From Siphonodentalium dalli (lineage: Eukaryota; Mollusca; Scaphopoda; Gadilida; Siphonodentaliidae): a stretch of DNA of 64,000 nucleotides. A program made the translations under genes and the position numbers. Location of the stretch: NCBI GenBank assembly GCA_032622095.1, contig CP136067.1:123165030-123229029 (forward strand), read 5' to 3'. The stretch's first letter is position 1; every line of letters begins with the position of its first letter. The notes below the pieces were generated by a model that was not told the DNA's origin, made no database searches, and saw only the letters and a program-made list of their open reading frames with translations. Below are positions 33,751 through 45,529 of the stretch, piece by piece.

Positions 33751-34900
33751 GTGTTTATGTATAGTCTGGCGCCCTTAGCAGTTTGTTTTCAGTACATTTT
33801 AATATTCATTGGAACGTAAACAATTGTTCTCTAATAGAAATCATGGCAGATACGAAAACTGAATGTCCTTTAGAACGACATTTCAAACCCTGTGTACCCT
33901 TCAGCACATTTTGAAAATCCTGTGTACCCTTCAGCACTTTATTTGGTGAGAGTGACCCCTTCAGCCATAGTAAATCTTAAAACAACTTCTAAAGAATTAT
34001 TCATTTACCTTATATTTGGTATGGAGCGTCCTTGGTTTACTGGAGTTCAGATTTGTTAACATCACGTCACCAAGTCAATTACTTGCGAAGCCACATACTA
34101 GAAGTTACTATAAAGTGTGGATTTCTCAACAAAGCATTTCTTATGAAGTTCTCCTGAATCATGATGTACATTCTTTTATGGAAATTAGCTGACTGTTATG
34201 TCTGTATGTGCGCACAAAGTCAGAGTGTGGTTGGTAAGTATGTGCTATATATTAAAAAATATATATATTTGCTACCAGCATAGTGTTATTTACTACATGG
34301 TCATACATTGAGAGTTGTTTTCTTTGAATTTTGGGACGATTTTGATACTTTTCTTCCAATTTAAAAATTTGATAAACATATCCCTGGCGGCCATATTGGG
34401 CTAGTTTGATTAAACCTTCGACATGCACCACACTGAGGCAGACTGACATTTTCCATGTTTGAGAAATTCCATTGGCACACCCCTTAGGTTGGAAATTTCC
34501 AAATGATTGTCGTTTCAGTCCGAAAGTAGGAAATATTCGATTTTTTATCGACAAAAAACTAAATCGAATATGAAACAAATACATGTAGAACAATACAAAC
34601 TATTTTTTTCTGGCAGTTCAAACCAATCATAAAACTTCCAACTGCTGAACATTTTAACCAGAGTATCGGGGGTGACGTGACACACCCACCCTTCGTCGCC
34701 ATGTTTCTGCGCGTATGTAACCTTCTTTTGAGCGAAATAACAAAGTGGTCACGTTATTTCGAAAGTTATATACACGTATGTATGTTATAATTTAATCATA
34801 CATGCATATATGGGGGTGGCAAAAATAACATTATTTTTTTTTGGAAAATCGGAGGACCCCACCCCTGGTAAGTTTTTTTTTAGAGTTGGGTATATGGTTT
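33751..34900. other. No gene seen; a Helentron-3'-like fragment and AT-rich sequence
   Basis: GGCGCCCTTAGCAGTTTGTT to CAATTGTTCTCT (33770-33830) is the reverse complement of 12888-12930 in Helentron unit 2 (also 8325-8385 in unit 1). GTGTACCCTTCAGCAC occurs twice (33893, 33921). The ORF at 34252-34593 (minus) is not recognised. Confidence 0.45.
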
Positions 34901-34964
34901 GGTTCATGAAATTGTGTGGTATTGCATGTGTTCTAACTACATGTAGCCTATGTATATGTATACA

Positions 34965-35213
34965 TGGTGTGACGACATGGGCTTGCGAGTTTGTACATTA
35001 TGTAATGACGGAATAGGAGATGAATACCACTTTGTAATTACATGTTCACACCTTAATGATATCCGAATCAAATATATCCCGGATTATTACTGGAAATATC
35101 ACAGCGAAGAAAAGTTTTATAGACTTCTGTCGATTGAAAACATTAGTATATTCCGGAGATTGTCATTATATCTTAAGTGTGCCTTTAAGGAACTGCCCAA
35201 ACTCTGAGACACT
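34965..35213 (+). pseudogene. LINE D: C-terminal ORF2 fragment
   Basis: The open frame reads LRVCTLCNDGIGDEYHFVITC, then RIKYIPDYYWKY, EEKFYRLLS and LSLYLKCAF. C-x2-CN..IGDE.HF...C followed by R..YIP.YY and KF..L is the C-terminal end of a widespread animal LINE ORF2. RT and endonuclease are absent. An AT-rich 3'UTR follows to about 35500. Confidence 0.65.
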
Positions 35214-35790
35214 GAAGACCACACCCGCCTGGGCAAAAACTCCCCATTTCAAAACATATCCCATTTGTTGAGACCGGGGGTAAATATAACTGCTGTTCCC
35301 CCTGCATTATTCGATGTGGGTGACAAAATGGGAATGGGCGTGCCTTCACCCAGCGGGATTAAGATATATAAATATTATATGGTATTATGACTGTGGCATG
35401 AGTATAAGATTATAGCCAATATATAGTTTCCTGCTATTGTACATATATGTATATATATTTGCATGTTCTGTGTTCAATCATAGCTTTGCAATGAACTGAT
35501 TGAGAGTCTCAACAGTTGGTAATTCCATACCTGAAACAATAGTAATTGAAAATTTCACGGCAACAATAGTTGGTTCTTGTATATAATTAAATGTAGTGTG
35601 ACTTTCTTGTTGTAGACCAACAATTGATTATTTTCCTACATTTGTTCATCATTTTGGTATGAAATCGACATCAGTTGGAATTCGTGCAACCTTATGGGTG
35701 TGTGTTTTATAGTTTGCAGCGTCTCTATTATCTCCCGTTGGCCTGTCAAAATCAGTTCAAAAAGCAAAATCAAGGCATGTGAGGTGTAGA
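35214..35790. other. LINE D 3'UTR and unassigned sequence
   Basis: AT-rich, with a TATATG microsatellite near 35441-35462. A loose inverted pair (CAATAGTAATTGAAAATTTC / AACAATTGATTATTTTCC) is the only other structure. No gene. Confidence 0.35.
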
Positions 35791-35794
35791 TATG

Positions 35795-35935
35795 TTGGAA
35801 AATCCAAAGCCATCGGGAGGGGGTGCAAATATAATTATGGCGAACCCGGGAGTTTGCCCTGGTTCAAGGGGGGGGGGGGGGGGTGCAATTGGAAATTCCA
35901 AGGTGGATATCCCCCGTAAACGGACACCATCTAGC
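35795..35935 (-). repeat. Poly-G/C hAT-related repeat fragment
   Basis: On the minus strand: GGAATTTCCAATTGCACCC..., a C run, GAACCAGGGCAAACTCCC, ATTTGCACCCCCTCCC, as in the repeats inside 42493-43746 and at 53380-53480. A similar order and spacing indicates one family. Confidence 0.5.
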
Positions 35936-36664
35936 CACGTCTCTCCATAAATTATCCATAGAATACTCCAGCGATTCTGTCTACACAACTAGAAATAGAA
36001 ATACATTGCGGGATCACAAGAAGTCGTCCACGCTATTAGAATACAATGGTTTATTGTAATCGACACATTCTGTGTGCCCCATATATAGAAGCTTGTGATT
36101 ACAATAATTGTAACGGTTTGCTGGAAATGCTGCGAATCTTTCTGTTTTGGAATTGAATGTACATGCACTAAAATTGTGTGTAGCATTTTCTAACTGTACC
36201 AGCATGCATGGGATCTGTTGTACTGTAACTATTTTCTGAGTAGATATATCATAATGCGCGGAGGCAATGACTCAGTATATATGCTGTATTTATTGCTTTA
36301 ATATGTATGTACGTGAAGAAATTGTCATTTATGTATTGTAACACATGAACTTTTCCTTAAATTCTTGAATTCACGCTTATTTTTACAGTTAGTTTCTATT
36401 CTCTCTATAGTCATCAGATTCAGATCCGGAAACGCCTTTTCTTTCTGTTGTGGTTATTTTGTTGAAAATATATCACGTGAGTTTTTTTGTAATTCTCAGT
36501 TCACATAACGAATGGGTACAAGAAACTATCAGCTGTCGTTGTGTCTACACATTCCATAATGATTGTACAGGTCAATCGGTTAATGTGTGAGTTATTATTT
36601 CGGCCAATTTGGCCGGTTACTTCATGTGACTTTTTCATCTGACGTGTGTGTCGGATAATTGATC

Positions 36665-36800
36665 TGGAGGATTTATGTAAATGTTAGCCCAAACTACATT
36701 TCCAAGTAACGATGGTTTTGTTGTTTATTTTGAGGAATAATACCGCGTCAGATGAATTCAGCCCAAATATGTTAACAGTTGTCGTGTCAAACATTCGGCA
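36665..36800 (+). mobile_element. Fragment of the Helentron family 5' region
   Basis: GGAGGATTTATGTAAATGTTAGCCCAAAC through GAATTCAGCCCAAATATGTTAACAG is the reverse complement of 19583-19695 (and 11260-11370), at lower identity than between units 1 and 2. No coding sequence. The surrounding 35936-36664 and 36801-37320 hold no gene that I can see. Confidence 0.65.
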
Positions 36801-37322
36801 GTAGGTTAGCGTTATTTAGTATTTGTGAATGTCCTTTAACATGGGGAAAATAGCCTACTGCGCTTGAACGAGCATGTGAATTTGTTGTTTTTAATGTACA
36901 GCAACTTGATAATCAATAACAGAGGCATTCTCTGTCAAATAAGGTCGCTCTATTTACGGTATTAATTGCGGAACTTTCTAAAGTAAACTACGCGTAAACG
37001 GATACATACGGTAAATTATAGAATGTGCCGGAATCGGCCTAATCGCCCCATGGCCAACTCGCCCAGTCGACGTGTGTCAATTCGGTACCTACTATAACAT
37101 GTACCCGAGTCCGATTCGGAATAAAAGATGTATACGGGTGTTATATAGCGTTTGGTCCGTTGTTTCTCAATGAATATTATTGAAATTTGGTGTATATGTC
37201 CGGGCTGGGACATGGAATACAACAACGTTTGAATTGTTTTTAAATTTACAAATTTGTTGATTTTATTCAATTTTTTTTCGTTCTGAAAACACACTATAAA
37301 GTGTATATAATATAATAACGAA

Positions 37323-37612
37323 CACGAGACATACATAATTTATAAACTGTTAACAAAAGATATCAAATTCAATACATGACAAAGATGACTCAGTGGAGTT
37401 TATAAAGTGAACATAAAAACAATGAGGTAAGAATCTTTTTAAGGAATGCAACTTTATTTAATGATAATAAACACATAAATTAAAATAACAAACATGAGAC
37501 ATACATGATTTATAAACTGTTAACAAAATATATCAAACTCAATACATGACAAAGATGACTCAGTGAAGTTTATAAAGTGAACATAAAAATATTAAGGTAA
37601 GAATCTTTTTAA
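37323..37612. repeat. Direct repeat, ~120 bp, period 170 bp
   Basis: GAGACATACATAATTTATAAACTGTTAAC...AAGAATCTTTTTAAG occurs at 37326 and again at 37496 with few differences; the intervening part of each period is unlike. Confidence 0.8.
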
Positions 37613-38469
37613 GCATTACTAAACCGTTTAGCACAGACCACAGTCCACTTCACTCATCCGATCATCACCAAACTTCATATTTATCTTGATATTGATCTAT
37701 CAGATGAGAGCTATCAAATATTTTTTTAATTTCATACATAATCCATGTATACATGTATATTGATTCAACGGATTCAGTGGTTTTGTCCATCAGTCTATCA
37801 AATTTGCGGGGAAAACATGGCCACAAGCAGTACACCCTGCTAAATTTCGAATTTGAATCAATTGGCGCACCCTGCAGCCAGCTTTTATTGGAGAACTTTT
37901 TCTTATGTGGATATTTTGGGTCACCGCTAGATGTGAGCCATATTTTGTTCTCAAACTGTCCTTGTGAAGACATCACTGCCAGCGGTGATCTTCAATTTTA
38001 CTATTTTTATGGCTAAATAATTTGGTTGATCCTACAGACGACACCCTTGTCCGATCGTCATCAGATTCCACAATTATCTTCTGGATAACCAGGGTGAGAG
38101 TAATCTAATTTTCCCGAATTTCGTTAAAAAACATTACCACAGGCAGCAATTTGGTATCTTACTCTTTGATCCTCTTTTGCATGACTGAATTGTTTAGCAA
38201 CTGTACAGACATATCCCTCATCTGGTTTTTATATACATGTATATCTCTTCATGCGGATAGCCAGTATTACGTAGGTACTTCAACTTTCTGCATTCCTGTC
38301 ATCATTTGAAATATAAAAATTTACCTGATACATGCACCCTTCAAAATTTGTTTCGTCGTATCTATTTTAATGACCCGTATGGTAATATTGATACAGATAT
38401 ATTTGTCAAACATTTCTTTGTACAATATACAGGTATTTAGTTTGTAACTAAATCTAGAAATATATAATA
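37613..38469. other. No gene seen
   Basis: ORFs over 37665-38016 on both strands have no family resemblance. No repeat recognised. Confidence 0.35.
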
Positions 38470-38971
38470 GTAGCTCGTGGACCCCACTTCGTCCGGGATG
38501 TTCCCCTCTGATTTTCGGAGAAATGCGCGATTTAACCTTGAATTGACTATTTTAAAGGTGAAGGTCATGTCGGGGTCACGATTTGACCCGTCCAAAACAC
38601 TCCCCGGACAAAATTCACGACAAAAGTACCCGTCGAAATCCGCCCGGCTTTATACCCGATTTGACCTTGAATTGACAATTTTGAATGTCAAGATCAGGTC
38701 AGGGTCATGATTTGACCCACCCGAAACACTCCTGGGACAAAAGTAACAGTAGGTATCAAATTTCGTTGAAATACTTCCGTTTTACCAGATTTGACCTTGA
38801 ATTGATCTTTTTGAATGTCAAAGTCAGGTCGGGATCAAGATTTGACCCGTCCAAAATACTCCCTGGAAATAATTTCCCCTAGGTATCAAATTTCGTCAAA
38901 TCTGTCCGGCAGTTTTCCCGGCCATAGCTAACAGACAAACAGACAGACAAATGTCCAAAATATATATTAAA
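38470..38971 (-). mobile_element. Helitron-like element H7 (minus strand)
   Basis: Same family as H2-H4. On the minus strand it starts TTTAATATATATTTTGGAC (38971), has a TCTG-rich leader, three to four GACCTTGA units, and ends CCCGGACGAAGTGGGG, TCCACGAG, CTAC (38473-38470) before T. TC has become TT and CTAG has become CTAC. Confidence 0.65.
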
Positions 38972-39354
38972 CTAGCTGATGTACTCGACTTCGTTCGGGC
39001 TAGTTAGGGATTTTTTTTGTGATCGCCTCCATCTGGACAGTACCCAGTATATACAGCGTCTGGCCAAACTATTGTTCAATTGGTCCAGAAACATGCCTAT
39101 ATCAGCACGTTCGAGAACATGGTCCCACGTGAAATTGGACCCGTCCATATTGCTCCCGGGATCGAAGTAGTCCTACACACAAATTTTTAGTCGGATCGGT
39201 CAAGGTCCAGAAACATGCCTATGAGCGAGGTCAAGTTGACACGTTAAATACCAAATTCGAGCAGTGTTAGAGTCTATAACACATACACACATGCATTCAC
39301 GCATACACACATACATACATACATACAGACAGGTGTTTCAAAATGTATAATCGA
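38972..39354 (-). mobile_element. Helitron-like element H8 (minus strand), head-to-tail with H7
   Basis: On the minus strand it starts TCGATTATACATTTTGAAAC (39354, preceded by A), has a (TGTA)n/(TG)n leader and ends CCCGAACGAAGTCGAG, TACATCAG, CTAG (38975-38972), followed with no gap by H7. Confidence 0.6.
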
Positions 39355-39365
39355 TAGCTACAACA

Positions 39366-39419
39366 ATTCTATGGTAGATAGTTCACGGCCGACCTGATGC
39401 ATGCATCTTAGTTTTCTTG
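39366..39419 (+). mobile_element. Solo 3' end of the Helentron family
   Basis: ATTCTATGGTAGATAGTTCA, CCTGATGCATGCATC and TTAGTTTTCTTG, then T. It matches the minus-strand 3' ends of units 1 and 2 and so fixes the element boundary independently. Confidence 0.65.
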
Positions 39420-39424
39420 TACTC

Positions 39425-39950
39425 ATATGGGCGTCCAATGCGCATGCGCCCGTCCGATGTCTGTTCAACTTATAACCTGAACAGCAGCGCTCGAATCTCA
39501 ATGAAATTTGGAACGGATGTTCACTACCATGAGGACATTCAATTGTGTGTTCAATTGTTTTGTTCGGGTTTTCCGTTTTGGAGTTATTCATCATTGTTTA
39601 TATGGAAATGTTGGTCCGTCCGTCCGATGTTTGTTCCGGTCATAACTTGAACAGTAGTCCTCGGATCTCAATGAAATTTGGAAACGGATGTTCACTTTTC
39701 CGTTTTCCGTTCCAGAGTTATTCATCTGTGGGTATCTGGAAATGATGGGTTTTTTGTCTGTCCGATCAGATATATCCACCACCTGTTGTCGGATCACAAT
39801 GACATATGGTATGGATGTTCACTACTGTGATGACATTCAATGGAGTATGCAATCGATTTGTTCGGGTTTTTCCGTTCCAGAGTTATTAATCTTTGTTTAT
39901 CTGAAAATGCTGTTGTTTGGGTCTGTCTGCCTGAGTATCTAAGTCATAGG
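39425..39950. repeat. Tandem repeat family R3, ~190-bp unit
   Basis: CGTCCGATGT(C/T)TGTTC, CTCAATGAAATTTGGAA, GGATGTTCAC and TTCCGTTNNGAGTTATTCATC repeat three times. The same units, reversed, are at 59160-59540 and once at 60365-60450. Confidence 0.65.
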
Positions 39951-39952
39951 TT

Positions 39953-40206
39953 CAAGCCTTGAAATAGTGTGTCTGTCATTTGCAGAATGAGGTCCCCATA
40001 GGGTGAATTTAGTGATGCTACCCCGCATAGCTGGCTAGCATCACCAAATTCCCCCTCTGGGAACCTCATTCTGCTGAGGTGTAAGCAGAATGTGGTTCAC
40101 AGAGGGTGAATTTGGTGATGCTAGCCCGCTATGCGGGGTAGCATCACTAAATTCACCCTCTAGGGACCTCATTCTGCAAATGACAGACACACTATTTCAA
40201 GGCTTG
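39953..40206. mobile_element. hAT-like double-hairpin MITE, 254 bp
   Basis: Inverted ends CAAGCCTTGAAATAGTGTGT...TTTGCAGAATGAGG, with a perfect 8-base duplication CATAGGTT (39945-39952 and 40207-40214). Each half contains its own hairpin (GGTGAATTTAGTGATGCTAC / GCTAGCATCACCAAATTC). Copies: 45530-45965 and a fragment at 40786-40911. Confidence 0.85.
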
Positions 40207-40785
40207 CATAGGTTATAGGTATGCACAGACTAGGTGGTGTGCCACATGGGGTATGCACTGATTTGGTTAGCAACTCGGAAATACAGATGAAGGCTTCAAC
40301 CAAAAGAAGTGTAAGCTGTGCAATAAGTGGTGTTCAGTATGCACGCAACGCAGATTAATAGTACCCGCGCAATAGCGGTTTGTCTTGACAGCATATATAC
40401 CACTATAGTTTAAAGGCCCACTTAATTTTCGAAACCAGATCACATATATGCCATATTATATACCATTTGAAAGAGTAAGCTCCAAAACATTGTATAGTAT
40501 CAACTTATCCAGTGTAATAAACTGTGAACATGCTGTTTACTGACGTGCTTTTGTGCTTAAGTTTCTTCTGATTTTGGTGAAAAGTGTAATATTTCCAATG
40601 AAGGGGGAATAGGTCTATATCCCAAAGATAGAGTTATTCCCCTTCCATTGAAAATATATTTTTAGTTTGAATTCTGTTGCATTCTGTGAGCCATAACGGG
40701 GGAAATCTTTCCATGATTTCAGCTGTTTTCTATTTCTAAATGGGCATCATCTGAGACACAGATGTGTCCCATAGCAGTTGAGGCC

Positions 40786-40911
40786 TAAGCGGAATGAGGT
40801 CCCAAGAGGGTGACTTTGGCGGCGATAGCCCGCCTTGTGGGATTGCATCACTAAATTCACCCTTCGTGGACCTCATTCTGCAAATAAGAGGCACACTATT
40901 TGCAGACTTGC
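40786..40911. mobile_element. Fragment of the same double-hairpin hAT-like MITE
   Basis: One hairpin (AATGAGGTCCCAAGAGGGTG / CACCCTTCGTGGACCTCATT) followed by the right end CACTATTTGCAGACTTG. The left terminal sequence is missing. Confidence 0.65.
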
Positions 40912-41109
40912 AAGCCTCCCATGAATGGGTTAGATACATTTCACACAATTAATTACTATTGATAAGAACTACTATTTTTTCAGATGGTCCAAAGACCTTT
41001 TCGCAGCATAGATGATTACGAGTCTGTTTGTGAGAAATCATACATTCAAACTTCTTGCCCTCAAATAAGGGTGACATGGCTCTGTTTGCCGTGTTTATGT
41101 TGTACTTAA

Positions 41110-41224
41110 CCCTTTCAATGCCAAGCTCTTTCGATCAATGTATCACATTATTATAATCAATAAATTTGAAAAATGATCAAGGAAATATGGGTTGATACAA
41201 AAATCGGACTTGGCACTGAAAGGG
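41110..41224. mobile_element. TTAA-target MITE (piggyBac-like ends), 115 bp
   Basis: CCCTTTCAATGCCAAGC at the left, complement of CTTGGCACTGAAAGGG at the right, with TTAA on both sides (41106-41109, 41225-41228). Confidence 0.75.
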
Positions 41225-41228
41225 TTAA

Positions 41229-41958
41229 TTATGCTGTTATCAGGTCACAACTTATCGCTTTGTGTTTCGCAATATTCTCTTGTTTCACGACGACGAATGA
41301 TTTGATTGTCACTATAAGATAAAAATTAAGGCCACATGGCGATTACAAATTAAGAACACAATCTCAGTCAACTCCCATATTGTGGACGAGTCGAACGATG
41401 TCAAACGTACTATATGATGTATTTGTGAATTTCGTCGAAAACCTGGCAACCGTTATCGTAACTTTTCGGATATGGCAAAACGACAACTGATAGAAATCAC
41501 ACAAATTATGTGATGTAGTACTCAATCGTAGTTCTTATATAAGTAGTAGTTCATTATGCGAAAGGTGTCTATTATTTTCTTATAATGCAAATAAAATGTT
41601 ATGGTGTCAAAACTATCTGTTCAATTAAATGGGTTAATATGATTGTAACCATTATTTGGTCTAAATAATGATTTATGCGTCGTTATATTCGCATTAGATC
41701 ATTCAAGTTCAGTTTGTTGTGTGACTCGTTATGATTGTTTCCGTCATATCTCATTCATTCATCTTCATGTCTTGTTTCAAACAGTGATGTGTGGCTTTAA
41801 AAACTTGTTCGCAATATATAGATTTATTAAAATGAAAATGTGATACTAACATATTATATTCTTTTAATCGTTTCTGGAGTCTGGATTACTGGTTGATGTG
41901 GTCTTTGTGTCTGGTAGTCCATTAGATCGAGCTATGAATCTCTACTCAAGCTACGCCC
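41229..41958. other. No gene seen
   Basis: AT-rich; no recognised repeat or coding frame. Confidence 0.35.
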
Positions 41959-42168
41959 CACATGGGCCTGTAACGCGCTATATGCTGCCCACCCCCTGTT
42001 GCACTGCCCATATACGCAGCTTCTATATACGCGCCTGCTTCACGTCAAAAGTACTATAATAAGTCCTTATTATAGTTCCATTAACATGAAGCAGGCGCGT
42101 ATATAGATGCGGCGTATATGGGCAGTGTAAAAGGGGGCGGGCAGCGGAGTGCGTTACATGCCCCTGTG
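41959..42168. mobile_element. hAT-like MITE, 210 bp, with ~95-base arms
   Basis: CACATGGGCCTGTAACGC...GCAGCTTCTATATACGCGCC is inverted against GGCGCGTATATAGATGCGGC...GCGTTACATGCCCCTGTG. Flanks CTACGCCC (41951-41958) and CTACACCC (42169-42176) form an 8-base duplication with one change. Confidence 0.8.
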
Positions 42169-42492
42169 CTACACCCGTATATATCATTCCACCATTACAA
42201 AACTTGGGAACTTTTTGATGTTGTGACATGGAAGTTTATAACATTGAGAAAAAAAAACTGTGCAGGAAATATATGTTTTGGTTATGCCTGTTCCTTAATA
42301 GTTCCTATGTTTTGTACTGGTGGAATTTGATTTCTACCGGCATAGTCATGCAGGGTAGAGATTCATGGCACGATCTAGTAGTCCATAGATTGTGTAGAAC
42401 TGAGTCTGGGTGGAAAACTATTAAGGTATGTTATATTAAACCTGCAATACCGGGGGAAAACCCATAGACTTAATATAGGTGTTATCCTCCGT

Positions 42493-43746
42493 CAGGGATG
42501 TGGCTAGAGGGTCTCCGCTGGGGGGGTGTCCACCTTGGGAATTTCCAACTGCACCCTCCCCCCCCCTTGAGTCGCATCACACCAACACAACTTTTTGCAT
42601 AATTCCATTTGCACCCCCCCCCATTGAGTCGAAATCACACCGACACAAATTTTTGCATAATTCCATTTGCACCCCCACCCCCCCCCCCCCCCTTGAGTCG
42701 GAATCGTACCAACACAACTTTTTGCATATTTCCATTTGCACCCCCCCCCCCCCCTTGTACCTCATGCTCAGGCCTAATTTCCTATATATTCATAAGCCAT
42801 GCTTCTATTTTCCCAGTATGAGAACATTAAGATATTTTAACCTGAAAATTGCCCCCAAAAAAACAACTAGTGATCTAATTCCAGACAAATGCACACACAC
42901 AGCTACCGACAACAGACCAGGAAACACCGGGCCGACCATGGTTGTTCGGCCCGGTGTGAGAAAATTTTGAAAACTATACAAGAAAATCGCAAATCCTAGC
43001 ATCAAGACTGGCCTCAACTGAAGCTTTCCTAGTGTTGGAAATTTCAAACCTCATACTCCCCTTCAGGTTGGAAAATTCTTCAACTGATGACCATTTATGT
43101 CTACAAGTTTGACCAAATGTAGTAAAATATTGTTTTGCTAAACTAATTAGCAGTTTTGTAATGGCCATGTGAATGGGGCAATGACACACCAGGCCGACCA
43201 TGGTTCGGCCCGGTGTGCGAAAATTTTGAAATCTGAACAAGAAAATCGCAAAATCCTAACATCTAGACTAGCCTCAAGCCTTCCTACTGTTCGAAATTTC
43301 AAACCCTACACCCCCACTTAGGTTGGAAATTTTCCAACTGATGACAATTCCAATGACAATGTTGACCAATTGTATGACAATAATGTTTTCTTAAATTAAC
43401 TAGAAGTTTTTGACTGGCCACGGGGGAGAGACCAGGACACAAGCTTTCCAAGTGTTGGAAATTTCCAACCTGTCACCCCCCTAAGGTTGGAAAATTTCCA
43501 ACTGATGACCATTTCTGTCAAAATTTTTGACCAAAAATAGGAACATATGCAAATATTGGTCGAAAAACAATAAATTCCCCCAATAAATTGTTTTTTAATC
43601 AAACTACAAGAACATTTTCAACCTATTGTTGGTGTGAAATTTCGTTGTGGCAGGTATGAAATTTCCAACTATTGAAAATATAGCTCTCTGCTGTGGGGTG
43701 AGACACCCCCCCCACACCCCCCCCCCCCCCTCTAGCCACATCCATG
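42493..43746. mobile_element. hAT-like element, 1254 bp, non-autonomous
   Basis: Ends CAGGGATGTGGCTAGAGGG and complement of CTCTAGCCACATCCATG, with an exact 8-base duplication TCCTCCGT (42485-42492 and 43747-43754). Inside: a ~70-bp tandem repeat with C runs (TTTTTGCATAATTCCATTTG, 42549-42756) and repeats of GGTTGGAAATTTCCAACTGA (43060-43510). A near-perfect hairpin surrounds ACCGGGCCGACCATGG (42926-42956, again 43186-43217). No transposase. Confidence 0.8.
42549..42756. repeat. Tandem repeat, ~65-75-bp unit, with poly-C
   Basis: TTGAGTCGNAATCACACCNA, CACAACTTTTTGCATAATTC and CATTTGCACCCCCC repeat three times; C-run length differs between copies. Confidence 0.75.
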
Positions 43747-44361
43747 TCCTCCGTGTCTGTCTGAGCAATAGTGGTGCAACAGTGGTGGCCATTTTGATTA
43801 ATCCTGCGCATCTAAATTGATAATAAAAAGTCATACCTTACTACTCCGGCTGTAGTCATTGAAAAGATAAGTGTTGATATTATACCAGACTGTCTTTTAT
43901 AGGATGAACTAAGTTCGTGCGACACGTTATTGCTCATTGCATTTAAGGTAGAACATGCGCATAATTTCATGACGTATTGCCATAAATATTTAGTGGTAAC
44001 TCTATCCATGAGTTTTTCGAAACCTCCCTATTTGCTTATCCGACGTATGCATGCGATTAGCATTATTTACAAAGTCTTAGTTGGTTAACTTTGTCTAAAT
44101 TACTGATGGTCACTATTTTCAACAGTTATTTACACAAAGTGCACATATGCAGCCAATATCAACATATTTAGGACGGATATAGTCTGGTAAAATCAAACTG
44201 TTATTGTAGATTTCTTAGATTGGATGTCCTTTGATAATTGTATCAGCGAGGCGCTATTTATTATGTGTCAATGACGCTAAGCTACTTGTAAAGTTTTTAA
44301 TTAAAATTAAAAAAATATGGGATGGAGTATATCTATCTTTGCACATTTCATGTGGTATTAA

Positions 44362-44813
44362 AAGGGTACTGTACACAGAGATAGGCAATTTTTTTATTTA
44401 CTCCCATTGACATAACTTTCGAGTTAGATTGTGTTCGTGTTATATGAGTTTCGTATAAACCTAATTTAGCGACGAAAATATTGATCTTGCAAATAAAAAT
44501 ATTACGATTTCAAACTACGCGCCATGCTTTTGACCTTCACCGGAGAAGACGCAGGTTGCAGGATGAACCAGAAGTTCAATTGACCGGAAGCCTGCAATCT
44601 CTTCCATCGAACAATCTCACCCCCTATAAAAATACTTGACGCTTTATGAATCTTGTTTCTTCTCTTTTTTTCCAAATTGGTTATAGCGGGACTTCCTTTT
44701 GCATGTAACATGTTTTGTGAGATTTCAAGAACGGTAACTCGTAATGGCATAATTCGCCATTTTATGACTCCAGCCATACCGGGAATTTATTGAAATTGGC
44801 ATACAGTACCCCT
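44362..44813. mobile_element. TTAA-target element (Kolobok or piggyBac type), 452 bp
   Basis: AAGGGTACTGTA at the left is inverted against TACAGTACCCCTT at the right; TTAA at 44358-44361 and 44814-44817. The 91-codon minus-strand ORF inside has no transposase features. Confidence 0.55.
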
Positions 44814-44977
44814 TTAACACTTAATATAGTTATCTGTAACATGTCCTCAGTAATATTCCTGCAGCTGGAAATCCGAGACAGAGACAGAAATCCAATGCAG
44901 CAAAGGTGTGTACAGGAAATTTTAAATGAAATCTAAATGTACATATTACCTGCCCTTTTATCATTGAAATCACATTG

Positions 44978-45147
44978 GAGAAATTTTGTTCCATGAGTGT
45001 TATTAAAGTAAATGCACTCATAAACTGGACAAGCAAACTTTAAATGTAGGTGATCAGAAAATGAGAAATTTTGTTCCATGAGTGTTATTAAAGTAAATGC
45101 ACTCATAAACTGGACAAGCAAACTTTAAATGTAGGTGATCAGAAAAT
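44978..45147. repeat. Exact 85-bp tandem duplication
   Basis: GAGAAATTTTGTTCCATGAG...GGTGATCAGAAAAT appears at 44978 and 45063 with no mismatch I can find, so it is recent or under gene conversion. Confidence 0.9.
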
Positions 45148-45529
45148 GAATGCGACATTCAGTGATTTGTTAAAAGTTAAACGCTATTTCCATCTTTATT
45201 CCAGGCCAAACTAGTATTCAGCTGCGACTGATGTTCCAGTACGTACCCACTCAAAAGGGACCTCACATGCCACATCAAATCTAATTGCGAAAACAGACGC
45301 TACGTTCGACGTGTAGTAACGTGTTCACATATCTTGGTAACAAGAATAGGCACGAGATAAACTGCCAGGGCTCGGAAACCAGATACAGTTGACATTTCAT
45401 TGGACCTGATTGATCATAGAACAGCCTGTATTCCGACCACGAGCACGTCTCCCCAACCGCAACAAAAAACATACATAATGACATATGCAGATCGTCACCG
45501 TAGTGTGTCGACAAATTTCCGTCCGAACA

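Noticed and set aside
42479-42970. 163-codon proline-rich ORF
   Set aside because: Frame through poly-C minisatellite of a hAT-like element.
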